Source: Sarcocystis neurona (Eukaryota; Apicomplexa; Conoidasida; Eucoccidiorida; Sarcocystidae). From it: a stretch of 64,000 nt of DNA. Below are positions 48,501 to 58,371 of the stretch, one piece after another. The number at the start of each line of letters is the position of its first letter. Position 1 is the stretch's first letter. The stretch is from the NCBI GenBank assembly GCA_000727475.1, contig KL647290.1, forward strand, positions 3,139,532 to 3,203,531, written 5' to 3'. The position numbers and the translations under genes are program-made. The notes under the pieces are model-generated. The model did not search any database. It had not been told where the DNA came from and was given only the letters and a program-made list of their open reading frames with translations.

Positions 48501-51500
48501 CAAGGCAAGAAGCGTCTTGCGCAAAGCACGCTACCGACAACATCACGTCCTGGAGCGCGACCTTCCTTTTCGTCCGCAGACAGTAGGGGAATGTCACCCA
48601 CAGCAGGTGCAGAGGCAGGAAAAGAAACGACTGAAGGCGCAGCAGTAGGACCTGAAGGTGCGTCAGAAGTAGCGGAGACTTCCGCCTCCTGCACAGGAGC
48701 CGCTGGAGCGGCAACAGCAACCATAATGGCAGGCGTGGCGAAAAAGGCACCTGTAGCAGAAGTCGTAAGTGTTGTGCAAGGGGAATCAACAGCAGTGGCA
48801 CCGAAACAGGATGGATTATTCACGCAAAAATGTCCGCCTCTGCTGGGCGGCAGCGAGAGCCATACAGCAAAAGTTGGAAATCAGCAGCCAGCAAGTGGGG
48901 CTGCAGTTGAGCTTAGCAGCGGCAACATCAACAGCGGCCGCAGCAGCTGCGGCGATAGCAGTAGCAGAATCAGCAGCGCTGGCAGCAGCAACAGCAGCAG
49001 CGGATCCAGAAGCAATAACAAGGAGATGCTAAGAAAGCAAGCGACGCGGGCAGTACAGCGGCTCCGTCAGCGTGCTTCGAGGGGGCTGGCAACCAGCGGC
49101 AACCCTGTGTTTGCAACAACTGCAACACCAGCATCTACTGATGTGGCAGCAACGAGAAGCATCCAAATAGACGCGCGCCTTCCTTCCGAGCAGCAGCAAC
49201 AGAATCTACAGAAACATACAGTAGCGGCAAGAGAAGTGGCAGAGGAGAGCGTGGTTTCTGATGCGGAGCAGCAAGCCACCTGCCACGTGCCAGTTGCTGC
49301 CGCAGCACCGGCGTCGTTGTGTGCTGTAGCAGAAGCGGCCAAGCTGTCTGCAGGGACAGGGCAAAGTAAGTCGCTGCATCCTACAGGGCCGAAGAAAGGC
49401 CGCGCGAAAGTGCAGCTGAAGCAACAGCGTGGGCAGCCGCAGCAGAAACAGCAACAGCCTGTTGCTGTCGCACATGATGTAGCAGGTAGCGAAGCTCCTA
49501 TGCCTGGCGTCAGAGAATGCAGCGTGCTCGGGCCCTCATGTGAGAAGCAGGGTACCATCACATCATATGAAATTAACGATGCTGAAGCAGCTCCTGCCCA
49601 GGTATCCGGATCTCAGAAAAGTACCGGTACGCAGAGACGGGCACATAGTAGTTCAGCTGCTGCTGCTGCGCAAGCGCCTGCAGCCGTTCCTTCACGCGGC
49701 ACGTCCTCGGGAGGCAGACCTGGGCAAAGAGCCGCTGGTGCTTCCCAGGATCAAGCGACAGGGAAAGCGTCCCCAGAAGCAGCAGAAGGAAGGCAGGCAA
49801 CGGGCCGTGGGAGACGAGGCAGAGCCAGCAGCCACAGGAACAGCAAGGAGGCTGCCGTCGACGGAACAAAGGTGACTGAACACATTAAGTCGATACATGA
49901 AGACCAGCTACGAAACGACAAGGAAAAGCAGCTGCTGCAACTGAAGGGGCAGAAGCAGCTGCAGCAACGGGAGGAGGAGAAACAGCCGCAGCGGCCGGAC
50001 GCACAGGAGCCGCACCTCAAAACTGCACCCTCTCCTACCAGTACGGATTCACTTTTCGCCGCAAGGCAGACAGTAGAGGGCGAACCCCAGGAAGGAAAAA
50101 GAACAGGCGCGGACACGGAAGCCAAAAAAAGACCGGCAGAAAACACAGCTGCTCCGTCTGAAGTCAGTGGAGAAGAGCACGGCTGTTTCGGAGTTGCTCA
50201 GAGAACTGGCGGCTCAGTCAACAACAAGCGCGGCAGCAGCGGCTACAGTGAACGGAGGGGCAGTGACAACAGCATGCACAGCAAAGGCAGCAGCAAGCGC
50301 AGAACCACCACGAACGGGAGCAGCAGGTGCAGCAGCATCAGCAAGCGCAGCAGCAGATGCAGCAGCAGCAAGAGCAGTAACAGGGACGGCGGAAGTAGCA
50401 GCACCACTGGCAAGAGCAGCAGGAGCGGGAGCAGCAGAAGGAGCAGCATCGAACGCAGCCGGGAAAGAAGCATTTGCAAGAGCAGCAGACAGCGTATGGG
50501 CAAAGACGCATCAGCGAAGAAGGGAAAGAAGGTGGCGCAAGCAGCGACAGATTTTGGCAGCGGCAGTGAGGGCGGCACCAATGAGAGCTGCAGCAGTAGT
50601 GGCGGGAGCCAGCAGAGTACAAAGGATGACGGGTATGCCACAGCAAACTCAGCGGCAGGAAGGAAAATCAGCAGTCAGCGGCTCCGCGATGGTCGGGCTG
50701 AGAGCAGCAGTTGTACGGAGGACTGTGTTGCGCGTAGCAGCGAAGGTGGAGAGCAGAGTGCGTGCTCTGATTGTAGAAGCCGCAGCAGCAGCAGAAGCGA
50801 CAAGACGTGCATCTCTTCCTGCCTCTCTTCCTCTTCCAGCAGCAGCAAGGACCGGGACAGCAGCAGAGGAAGCAGCACCGGAAGTAGCAGCAGAAAAAGC
50901 AAATCGAGCGGTACACATGGTGCCGGCGACCGTACCACCTACAAGTGCAGCAGAACATGGGCAGATAGCGAGACTGGCGTCGCCGACAACAGGAGTGGCA
51001 GCAGACAAAGTAGCCCCAAACCAAGGAGCAATGGCAGCAATGAGGAAACCAAAGCCAGCGGGGGGGGAGTACGTGCAGCAGGAGGATTCACAGCAGCAGG
51101 AAAAGTGGCAGCAGGAAAAGCGCTGCTAGCCAAAGAAGCGGCAGGAGACAGGGCACCGCGAAGTCTAAGAATGACAGCCAGAGCAACTGCAGGAACCGAA
51201 GCAGGACCGGCAGCGTGCGCAGCAGGAAGGGTGGCAGTCGGCGGGGCAACAGGAGCAGCGTCAAGCCGGGAGAGCTGTCAGAAAGGGTGCGAGTGTGTAA
51301 CGAACAACTAGCGACAGTTGCTGCACGAGAAGGTGGTCTCCGTAAGGAGTGCCGTGAGGAAAATCGAAAGAAAAGCAACGCGTCAGCAGCAGAAACTCAA
51401 GCAGCCCCCACAGCAGTGAAACGCTTACGGAATAACTGCAGCAGCGGCAGACGGAAGCGCGAAGAGTGCAGCAGCGATACCGACAACGGCCAAAAAAGCG

Positions 51501-54472
51501 GTGGACGGAACAGTGAGAGTAGCAGGCGTAGTGACGCCAGTCCAAGAAGCACCAGCAGCAGCCCAAGCAGATTCAGCACCGCTAGAAGCCGGAGCGGCAG
51601 CAGAGGGAAGAGCAGCGAAAGCGTCATCAGAAGAAAGCACAGAAGCAAAAAGAATACAAAGAGCCCCAAGAGTAGGTGCAGCAGCTGTTCTGCAGAACAG
51701 GAGTTTAGTAGTGAAAAGACTGATCAAGAGCTAGCAACAGGAGGCGGCTGCACACAGGATGGAGAGGAGATACACAAGATTTCGGAGGACGGTGCTCGCG
51801 CCGGAGACAACAGGGGCAGCAGCTCCAACAGCAGAGCCAAACAAAGCGAACGAAGCAGCAGCGATGACGGGGAGAGCAGGCAAAGCAGCAGCAGCAGCAA
51901 TAGTAATCACAGCAGCAAAAGGGGCGACAGTAACAGTAGCAACCGCAGTGGCAGCAGCAGGAGCGGCGGCAGCGGAAGCGCCAGCGGCAGGAGCGGCAGC
52001 AGCAGGAGCGGCTGCAGCAGGACCGGCAGCAGCAGGACCGGCAGCAACAGGAGCGACAGCAACAGGAGCGACAGCAACAGGAGCGACAGCAGGAGCGGCA
52101 GCTGCAGAAGCGACAGCAGCAGAAGCGACAGCGTCTGCAGTAGCATAAACGGCAGCAGCACTGGGAAGTCGAAGCAGCTGCGAGGAGGAGGAACTGAGGG
52201 AGGAACCCAGACTAGAGCTGTTAGTCGTGAGAGTGAAGGAGCGGAGGTAGAAGAAGAGATAGGGAAGACGACAGCTGCACAACAAACGGCTCTCAGCTGT
52301 GAGGTCCCTCGCCAACCTGCAGCATCCGTTTGTGCCGCAGAAGGAGCACGCAGTGGGAAAGCAGGCAGCGGCGAGGATTTTCACCGGAGCAGGAGGGGCA
52401 GCAGCAGGAGCAGGAGCGGCAGCAGCAGGAGCAGGAGCGGCAGCAGCAGGAGCAGGAGCGGCAGCAGCAGGAGCAGGAGCGGCAGCAGCAGGAGCAGAAG
52501 CGACAGCAAGAACACGAGTGAGAGCAGTGGTAGTAAAACGAGCAGAAGTAAAGGGTGGAGCAGCAGCAGAAGCGGCAGCAGGGGCGACGACAGTGACACT
52601 GCTGGAAGCAGCAGAAGCAGCGGCAGGGGAAGCAGCAGAGGCGCCAGCAGGGAAAGCAGCAGAAGCAGCAGCACGAGTAGCAGGTTGGGAGAAGAGGGCG
52701 ATAGAGAAGGTCGTGCAAGGGAAACGCGCCTGCCCCCCGTGAACACAAACAGCGGCGGCAGAACACGCTGCAGCACGGACGCAGCACAGCAGCAGAGCAG
52801 CAAGCGGAAGAGAACGAAGCAGTCTACTGCTGCTGCTTCGTCCGAGGCAGAAGACAGAAGTAAGCAGCTGATGTCGATGGACGGGCTGCCTGCCGTGGCG
52901 ACGGCGACGATGAGGCAGGTGGCCATAAAACCTGCACGGAAAACAGCAGCAGCTAGCAACGCAGCTACACGTACGAAGGATATTATTGCGGAAAAGTCAG
53001 AAAAGGATAAGCGTTCGCACCTGCAGCCGCGGCTTTCTAGACACTTGCAGAACGGGAGAGATGGGAAGAAATGCAGAAGCGGAAGTGACAGCAAAGAGAA
53101 GCTGCAGCGGACGAAATTGCCGCAGGTGGAGGGAGGGCAGCAGGCCCGAGAGGCCGTGAAAAGATTTGTTGCAGCAAAAGCATCGGGGGGCAACAAAGGA
53201 AAGCGACCACATGCAACCTCCGAAGATGAGATGCCACGAAAGAAAATAGCGTCGGGAGACGTTGAAGCAGCAGGCGCGAACGAGCGTGTCGCAGCGGTTG
53301 CTTCGGGGAAGAGAAGAGTAGAGAAGAAGCATGGGAGACCCCACAGTACAGCAGCAGCAGCAGCAAAAGCACCTGAGAGACGCGCTGAACATTCACGCAC
53401 TAACAAACGGAGTGGAACGATAGAGAGAGATACAAGGAGTTCAGGAGCTGCCGCCCCAAAGCCGCAGCAAAACCCCCACGGCAGAGGCCATGGCAGCCAC
53501 AGCGTTGCAGGCAACAAAGGGAGCGACGACGCTCTAACGCAGAGGCGAAACAATCGCGTCAACGCCAATCATGATCGCAGCCGCAGAAATCACAACCGCA
53601 GCGGTAGCAGCAGCCATCAGAGCAGCAGCAATAGCCACCTGCACAGCACCGCCGGCAGCCATTACCAGGACAGCAGCAGCAACCACAACAGCCCCAGTGT
53701 CGCTGGCCGCGCCGGCAGGCCAGGCACAAACGGAAGCCCCCGAGCGGACAACGAGGACGGTAGCACAAGCTACGGCGGAAGCAGTAACCAGAATATTATT
53801 AGCAGCAACAGGAGCAGCACCAATGCGAGCGGGCCGACGGGAGAGGAGACCAGGAGATCCGGGAAGCGTGAAAGCGGCAAAGGCGGGCGCCATGAGAAAG
53901 ATGTGCCAATAGCAGCACTAGCTGAAGAGGAACTAAAGGCAAGACAACCGGGGCAGCACGGAGAAGTGAAGCAGCAAACAAGAAGACGAGCTGCAGGGGA
54001 AGAAGCACCCGCAGGAAGCGGTCGCGGCAATCGGGAGGAAAAGCGGCGCTCGACAGGTGCCGGTGTCTCATTAGGTAGTGCTTCCAAGGCAGCTGCTACT
54101 GCGGCCCCTACCGCTACGCCGTCAAATGCTGTTCACTCCGCTGATGCCCTGACGTTGAACGAGTCCAAGAAGGAGCAGGGAATCTTTCCCAGTAACACTG
54201 CAGCAGTAGCTAAACATGTACAGCAGGAAGAAGTGGTGCATACAGTGAAGGACAGAGGCCGCCGTCACAAACGGAGAAGAGCCAGCGCTCGAGAAGGAAG
54301 AAGCGCGGGGGAGGAGGACAACAAGGACAGTAGCTGCAGCGCAGCGGCAGGGAAAGCGAAACCTGCAAGCAGCAGCAGGAAGCACCCTAGTCGCGGCAAC
54401 AAAGAGACCTCAACTCAACAGCAGAAAGATACGGCGGTAAGACCAACAAAACCCACTCGCTGCCCCCAGTGA
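42585..54472 (+). CDS. giant PWWP-domain, Ser/Arg-rich nuclear protein (frame broken once)
   Basis: Exons 42585-42681, 43169-44361, 45326-45414 and 46748-54472; donors GTGAGT, GTAAGC and GTAAGC, acceptors TTCTGCAG, GCTGCAG and AACGCAG, and phases 1, 0 and 2 all match. Residues about 390-490 form a PWWP domain: KVVWFKKAGAPWWPGILCS with the signature at 400-403 in exon 2, the strand YHWVQPSNVRDF in exon 3 and a closing helix RIAVQLGLEELNW at the start of exon 4. PWWP domains bind methylated histone tails and DNA, so a chromatin role is expected. The rest, about 2,500 residues, is low complexity: Ser, Arg, Ala, Gln and Lys blocks with long SR/RS repeats. In exon 4 the SR-rich frame jumps at a run of eight G (51060-51067); a stop would follow at 51311, while the shifted frame continues SR-rich to 54472. 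One missing G explains this. Expected length is about 3,030 residues. The first exon is the least certain part. Confidence 0.72.
42682..43168 (+). other. intron 1 of the PWWP gene
   Basis: Donor GTGAGT, acceptor GGTTCTGCAG, phase 1. It contains the microsatellite TATATATAGGTATATATA near 42748-42776. The frame upstream of 43264 is open without any ATG, consistent with read-back into intron. Confidence 0.45.
44362..45325 (+). other. intron 2 of the PWWP gene, inside the PWWP domain
   Basis: Phase-0 intron with donor GTAAGC directly after the codons for HRVL and acceptor GATGCTGCAG. It includes a CTG-rich stretch and ACGTGTATAC-type repeats (44740-45000). The domain reads through only if this intron is removed. 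Confidence 0.8.
45415..46747 (+). other. intron 3 of the PWWP gene
   Basis: Phase-2 intron, donor GTAAGC, acceptor TTCAACGCAG. It contains TA microsatellites at 45664-45725 and 45900-45990 and no other gene-like feature. Confidence 0.7.
51060..51067 (+). other. apparent frameshift at a run of eight G
   Basis: Upstream, the coding frame is Ser/Arg-rich up to KAS at 51051-51059. In the same frame downstream it becomes Ala/Gly-rich and stops at 51311. In the frame one base earlier, Ser/Arg-rich coding resumes immediately after the G run and stays open to 54472. A one-base undercall in the homopolymer is the simplest reading. Confidence 0.85.
51940..52135. repeat. short-unit repeat encoding (Ser-Gly-Ser-Ser-Arg)n
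   Basis: About 13 imperfect copies of a 15-base unit of the type AGCGGCAGCAGCAGG within exon 4 of the PWWP gene. They are read as Ser-Gly-Ser-Ser-Arg, Asn-Arg-Ser-Asp-Ser and similar pentapeptides. Confidence 0.85.
52397..52501. repeat. five tandem copies of a 21-bp unit encoding (Gly-Ser-Ser-Arg-Ser-Arg-Ser)5
   Basis: Almost perfect copies of GGCAGCAGCAGGAGCAGGAGC, giving an RS heptad array in the PWWP protein. The last copy differs at its end. The near identity points to recent expansion. Confidence 0.93.
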
Positions 54473-54984
54473 CTGGGAAGTAGGATTGAGTACGTTGATA
54501 TCCTGAGACGTAACTGCGGTGATTCATATACGTGTCTATAACCATTTAGTAACCATTACCACGGGCAGCTGCAGCCACTGCTGCCTACATACGTACGAAT
54601 CAGACGAGTGAACAGTACTTGTCTACGTTTGTCCGTTATATGCAATATGAGTGAACTGAACCTGTCTACGTTTGTCCGTTTTATGAAATACGTATGATTC
54701 CTTTGAAATTGGATGCAGAAAAGGACGCAGTCTTGTTCTTTAACTGTTTCAGCATTTGTGCATATTTGTGCATATTCATTTTAGACTGTGACGTGCCAGT
54801 ATATGTGTGCGAAAGTGTCTTTGCAGAGCGTGAGAGGAAATCGTGCGAACGTTCGCACACTCCATACGTGGAGCCCTGGTTGCTGCATTCAACGTAGTAG
54901 TCATTGCACGTGGCCGAGCCTCTGTTTCGTATAACCGTTTGCTTCGAGTGATCCAGTGTGCGGTCAGCTGCCTCCTGTCTGTTT
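54473..54984. other. short intergenic region between the PWWP and CCCH genes
   Basis: About 510 bases separating two co-oriented genes, with a clear drop in GC and no CAG runs. It contains the 43-bp duplication listed next. An in-frame TGA at 54949 precedes the CCCH gene start. Confidence 0.75.
54606..54691. repeat. 43-bp tandem duplication
   Basis: Copies at 54606-54648 and 54649-54691 both begin GAGTGAAC and share TGTCTACGTTTGTCCGTT. It lies between the stop of the PWWP gene and the start of the CCCH gene. Confidence 0.88.
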
Positions 54985-57900
54985 ATGATGGTTCAGCAGC
55001 AGCAGCGCGACTGGGGGCGCGAGGCGGAGCGAGACTGCTCAGCAGCAGCTGACAGCAGCGGCAGCGGCACAGGCAGCACCAGCCAGAGCGCGACGCTTTC
55101 AGTAAGAAAAAGTGATGTGGTGAAGAAGCAGCGACAAGCCTCTCCTCAACAGCAACAGCGTCGCGGAGATCGCACAGCAACTGGAGAAAAACACACATCG
55201 ACCGCTGAACAGGGAGCTCGCGTTTGCGCCTCCCCTGCACCGTCGCCTAGCTGCAGCCGAAGCAGAGCCGCAGCAGGAGGCGGCAGAAAACCAGCAGGCT
55301 TGCTAGTGGGCAGCGCGAGCGCGCGTGCGGAGGACGCGGCACGAAAGAAGCAGCAGCAACATCCCGCTGCTTGCCCACCTGGATCCCCACCATCTACGTC
55401 TGCGTCCCTGGCTGCAACTTGTGATGCTCCTGCTGCTCCGGCCACTGTTCCTGCAGAGAGTAGCAGAAGGCATCACCAGCGACACCATCGCCATCGAACA
55501 GCGGGCTCTCGGTCGCCGGCAGGCCGCCGCCGTCACCACCGCAGCGGCTCCTCACGTCACCCCCCCGCTGCAGCAGACGCAGCCAGCGAGAGTGCTGCAG
55601 TCGTTGCTGTCGTTCCAGACGGAAAGGCAGACAAGACGGCAGCAGATCGAGCAGGACGTGGTTATTCAAGTTCTGCAGAGCGTCGAACAACGCACCACCA
55701 CCGCAGAACTCGCCGATCCACATCGTCAAAGCGGCGGGTACGGGGAACCAGCAGCCGCCTACACAGAGAGAAGCGCACGCACAGCCACGTCCGACAGCGG
55801 CATCGACGCAGCAGTCACAGACGAAGCAGCAGCAGCCCACGCAGCAGCAGCAGGGAGAGCAGCACGCACGGGCACAGGCGGCGCCGAGGGAAACGGAGGG
55901 GCAGCGGCAACCGACAGCAAGAGCAGTGGCGCAGCAGCAGCAGACACAGAAGCAGCAGCAGACGACGCAGGAATGTGCGGCGTCGCAGCTCCAGCAGTAG
56001 CGTCTCCCTCCTGGGAGATAACTATGAAAGGGCCTTCGCCAAGGGCGGAGCATATAATAAGCGACAAACAGAATCACGAGCAGCAGAGCAGTTTAGTGAC
56101 CAGTCTCTCCTAACACATAATGCCACCGTTGGTACAGACGCAGGAGGGGGAGCACCTGCAGCGGGCGTAACAGGGACAACGCTTGGCGGATACGACAGCC
56201 CGCCTGTGCGCCCTTGGTGGCAGGCGTATGCAGACTCAATCACTGCGCACGAGAGAAAGAGAAAAGAGGAGAGGGACAAGCCGAGGCATGAGACGGGACG
56301 CTGCACTCCCTGCAATTTCGTGTTTTCGAGGGCTGGCTGCAAGTATGGAAACACCTGCAGCTTCTGCCACAATGAAGACCATCGCTCCGAGATGCTTTCG
56401 CTGATGAATCCCCTGCGGCAACGTAACAGTCCTTCTGTCGCAAGAGACACGGCTGCTCTGCATTACCCAGCTGTGTACAGCAATGGCCCACCGGGGACGG
56501 GAGAAACCAACTCGTCTGGAGGCAGCAGACGTGGCAGCAGTAGGGGACGCCGAAGCCGCAGCAGCAGCAGAAGACGACGAAGTGGTAGCAGGCACGCTAG
56601 CAGCAGTAGCGGCAGCAGACGTAAGAGCCACAGCAGCAGGAGACGACGACACGGAGGGGGCCGCCAAGGATGCTGGAGCAGCAGCAGCAGGGAAAGCGGT
56701 GCGGGATCGAGGAGAAGCAGAAGCAGCAGCAGAGGTAGACGCAGACGCAGTAGCAGAGGTCGACGCAGGAGGCGACATTACCACCGTCACTCCAGTAGTG
56801 CGGCCAGCGCTTGGAGTAGCAGGAACAGCAGAGGCAGCCGCGCGGGAGCAGCAGGGGAAGGCAGAAGCCGCAGACGTCACAGGCGGAGGGGCAGCAGCAG
56901 CCGGACGCGGGCTCCACGCCTTCGCAGCAGCCGACGGAATGTTAGCCGTCGTCGGTCTTCAAGAAGCAGCAGGAGTGGGCGGCGCAGCAGCAGGAGTGGC
57001 AGTAGCGGCAGCAGTAGGGCAGGCAGGAGCAGCAGCAGAGGCAACAAGCGGCGGAGTCGTAGCAGTAGCAGGAGCAGACATCGGCGACACAAGGGAAGCA
57101 GCAGAACGCATAACAGCTGCCGCAGAGCCACCGCCTCTGCGAGAAGAGAGAGACACCACCACCCTCGCAGCTCTGCGGGACGGACCATTGAGGAGAGAGA
57201 AATGAGAATAATGAGGGATATGCGTTTCTACAGGAATAGCGGAGGGGTAGGCACCAGCAGTCATAGAAGGGTGCCACACAGAGACCCTGAAACTCACGTA
57301 CAGCCGTACCACTCCCCTCGCTCCCGTCGTGTTTGCACTTTCCCGCTGCATGCATCTGCTCTTCCTGCGCAACAGTTTTCTTCGCTTCATGAGAACAGCG
57401 GTGACGTGCCTCTGTTCAATAGCTGCGTTGGCGGCAGCGGCGAGCGGCAGCTGCGCCCTTCCTTCCTCGCCTCTGACTTGGCTGGAGACCGCGACGGGGG
57501 GTACGGAAGCGTCAGCAGCACAGGCACGTCTTCGTGGGGTCACTATTCTTCTCGCTCTCAGTCGCATTCTTCTTCCGGTTCTGAGAGTGGAGATAAAGTT
57601 ACGCCGCCGAACGGCCCTGTAGCCGCTGCAGGGACAGCAGAGAGCCAGGCTGCTGCTGCTGCTGAAGAGGCGGCCACAGGGACGCGAAAAAGAAGCTCCT
57701 CACTCAGAAAGGGAAAGCGATCTGTGGAAACATCCCCGTCTCGTCGACGACGCCGTTGTCCAAGCAGCAGCAGGAGCCGTGGGTCATCTCCGACGCTGGA
57801 TCGCCTGCGCCGCATGCAGCAGCGAGGGTGGGGGCAAAGGCACCCAGGGGATCTTGTTGCTGCGGAGAGTTCCTATAGACGACGCGTGTCTTCTTCAGTA

Positions 57901-58371
57901 TCTCGTGTATCGATTGCTTCGTCTTTCCGGTCGCTGCTGGAGGAGGCAGAGAAGGCGCTGACAGGCACAGGCGGCAGCAACAGTAGGCTCGCAGAGTGGC
58001 ACGGCAGCGTCAGAGGCGAAGGAGAAGGAGAACGCATACATTACGCATCCGCTGCGCTGGCTGTTGCAATGCGAGAGCGGCTCCGACGGACACGCGGCAG
58101 CAGCCGAGAAGGCAGCGAAAGATTTCTAGGCAGAGGCGCGGCCAGCGGTAGATACTATTCCCTGCCACGCATGACGACACTGCAGACGCTACAGCAGCAA
58201 CAGCAAATAAAAAAGAGACATGATTGGGGACGGTGCAGACCCTGTCGCTTTCATTACGAACCTGCGGGCTGCAGGAAAGGAAGCATGTGTGAATATTGCC
58301 ACGATGAGTCACACGCAGTGTCCACAGCATTTGAACACCGATCCAATCGCCATATACCCCACATAATGTGA
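54985..58371 (+). CDS. SR-rich protein with two CCCH zinc fingers
   Basis: Single exon of 1,128 residues; start ATG at 54985 (a second ATG follows at once) with an in-frame TGA at 54949. Two related fingers of pattern C-X2-C-X8-C-X5-C-X2-C-H-X3-H are present. The first has C440, C443, C452, C458, C461, H462 and H466. The second, near the C-terminus, has C1084, C1087, C1096, C1102, C1105, H1106 and H1110. Both share the frame GRC-PC-F----GC--G--C-(F/Y)CH. This compact CCCH type is common in apicomplexan and other alveolate proteins and is expected to bind RNA. Before and between the fingers lie long Arg/Ser, His/Arg and poly-Ser stretches typical of splicing-related SR proteins. A role in nuclear RNA processing is an inference. 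No introns are needed. The neighbour upstream is the PWWP/SR gene in the same direction. Confidence 0.85.
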   Translation: MMVQQQQRDWGREAERDCSAAADSSGSGTGSTSQSATLSVRKSDVVKKQRQASPQQQQRRGDRTATGEKHTSTAEQGARVCASPAPSPSCSRSRAAAGGGRKPAGLLVGSASARAEDAARKKQQQHPAACPPGSPPSTSASLAATCDAPAAPATVPAESSRRHHQRHHRHRTAGSRSPAGRRRHHRSGSSRHPPAAADAASESAAVVAVVPDGKADKTAADRAGRGYSSSAERRTTHHHRRTRRSTSSKRRVRGTSSRLHREKRTHSHVRQRHRRSSHRRSSSSPRSSSRESSTHGHRRRRGKRRGSGNRQQEQWRSSSRHRSSSRRRRNVRRRSSSSSVSLLGDNYERAFAKGGAYNKRQTESRAAEQFSDQSLLTHNATVGTDAGGGAPAAGVTGTTLGGYDSPPVRPWWQAYADSITAHERKRKEERDKPRHETGRCTPCNFVFSRAGCKYGNTCSFCHNEDHRSEMLSLMNPLRQRNSPSVARDTAALHYPAVYSNGPPGTGETNSSGGSRRGSSRGRRSRSSSRRRRSGSRHASSSSGSRRKSHSSRRRRHGGGRQGCWSSSSRESGAGSRRSRSSSRGRRRRSSRGRRRRRHYHRHSSSAASAWSSRNSRGSRAGAAGEGRSRRRHRRRGSSSRTRAPRLRSSRRNVSRRRSSRSSRSGRRSSRSGSSGSSRAGRSSSRGNKRRSRSSSRSRHRRHKGSSRTHNSCRRATASARRERHHHPRSSAGRTIEEREMRIMRDMRFYRNSGGVGTSSHRRVPHRDPETHVQPYHSPRSRRVCTFPLHASALPAQQFSSLHENSGDVPLFNSCVGGSGERQLRPSFLASDLAGDRDGGYGSVSSTGTSSWGHYSSRSQSHSSSGSESGDKVTPPNGPVAAAGTAESQAAAAAEEAATGTRKRSSSLRKGKRSVETSPSRRRRRCPSSSRSRGSSPTLDRLRRMQQRGWGQRHPGDLVAAESSYRRRVSSSVSRVSIASSFRSLLEEAEKALTGTGGSNSRLAEWHGSVRGEGEGERIHYASAALAVAMRERLRRTRGSSREGSERFLGRGAASGRYYSLPRMTTLQTLQQQQQIKKRHDWGRCRPCRFHYEPAGCRKGSMCEYCHDESHAVSTAFEHRSNRHIPHIM

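Noticed and set aside
50167..51129. 320-codon Ala-rich frame
   Set aside because: It is the GCA reading of AGC repeats; the AGC (Ser) frame is the one that continues from the PWWP domain.
52381..53568. 395-codon minus-strand leucine-rich frame
   Set aside because: It is the antisense of SR repeats; no domain and no start context.
56483..57205. 240-codon Ala/Val-rich frame inside the CCCH gene
   Set aside because: It is the GCA/GTA reading of AGC/CGT codons; the zinc-finger frame covers it.
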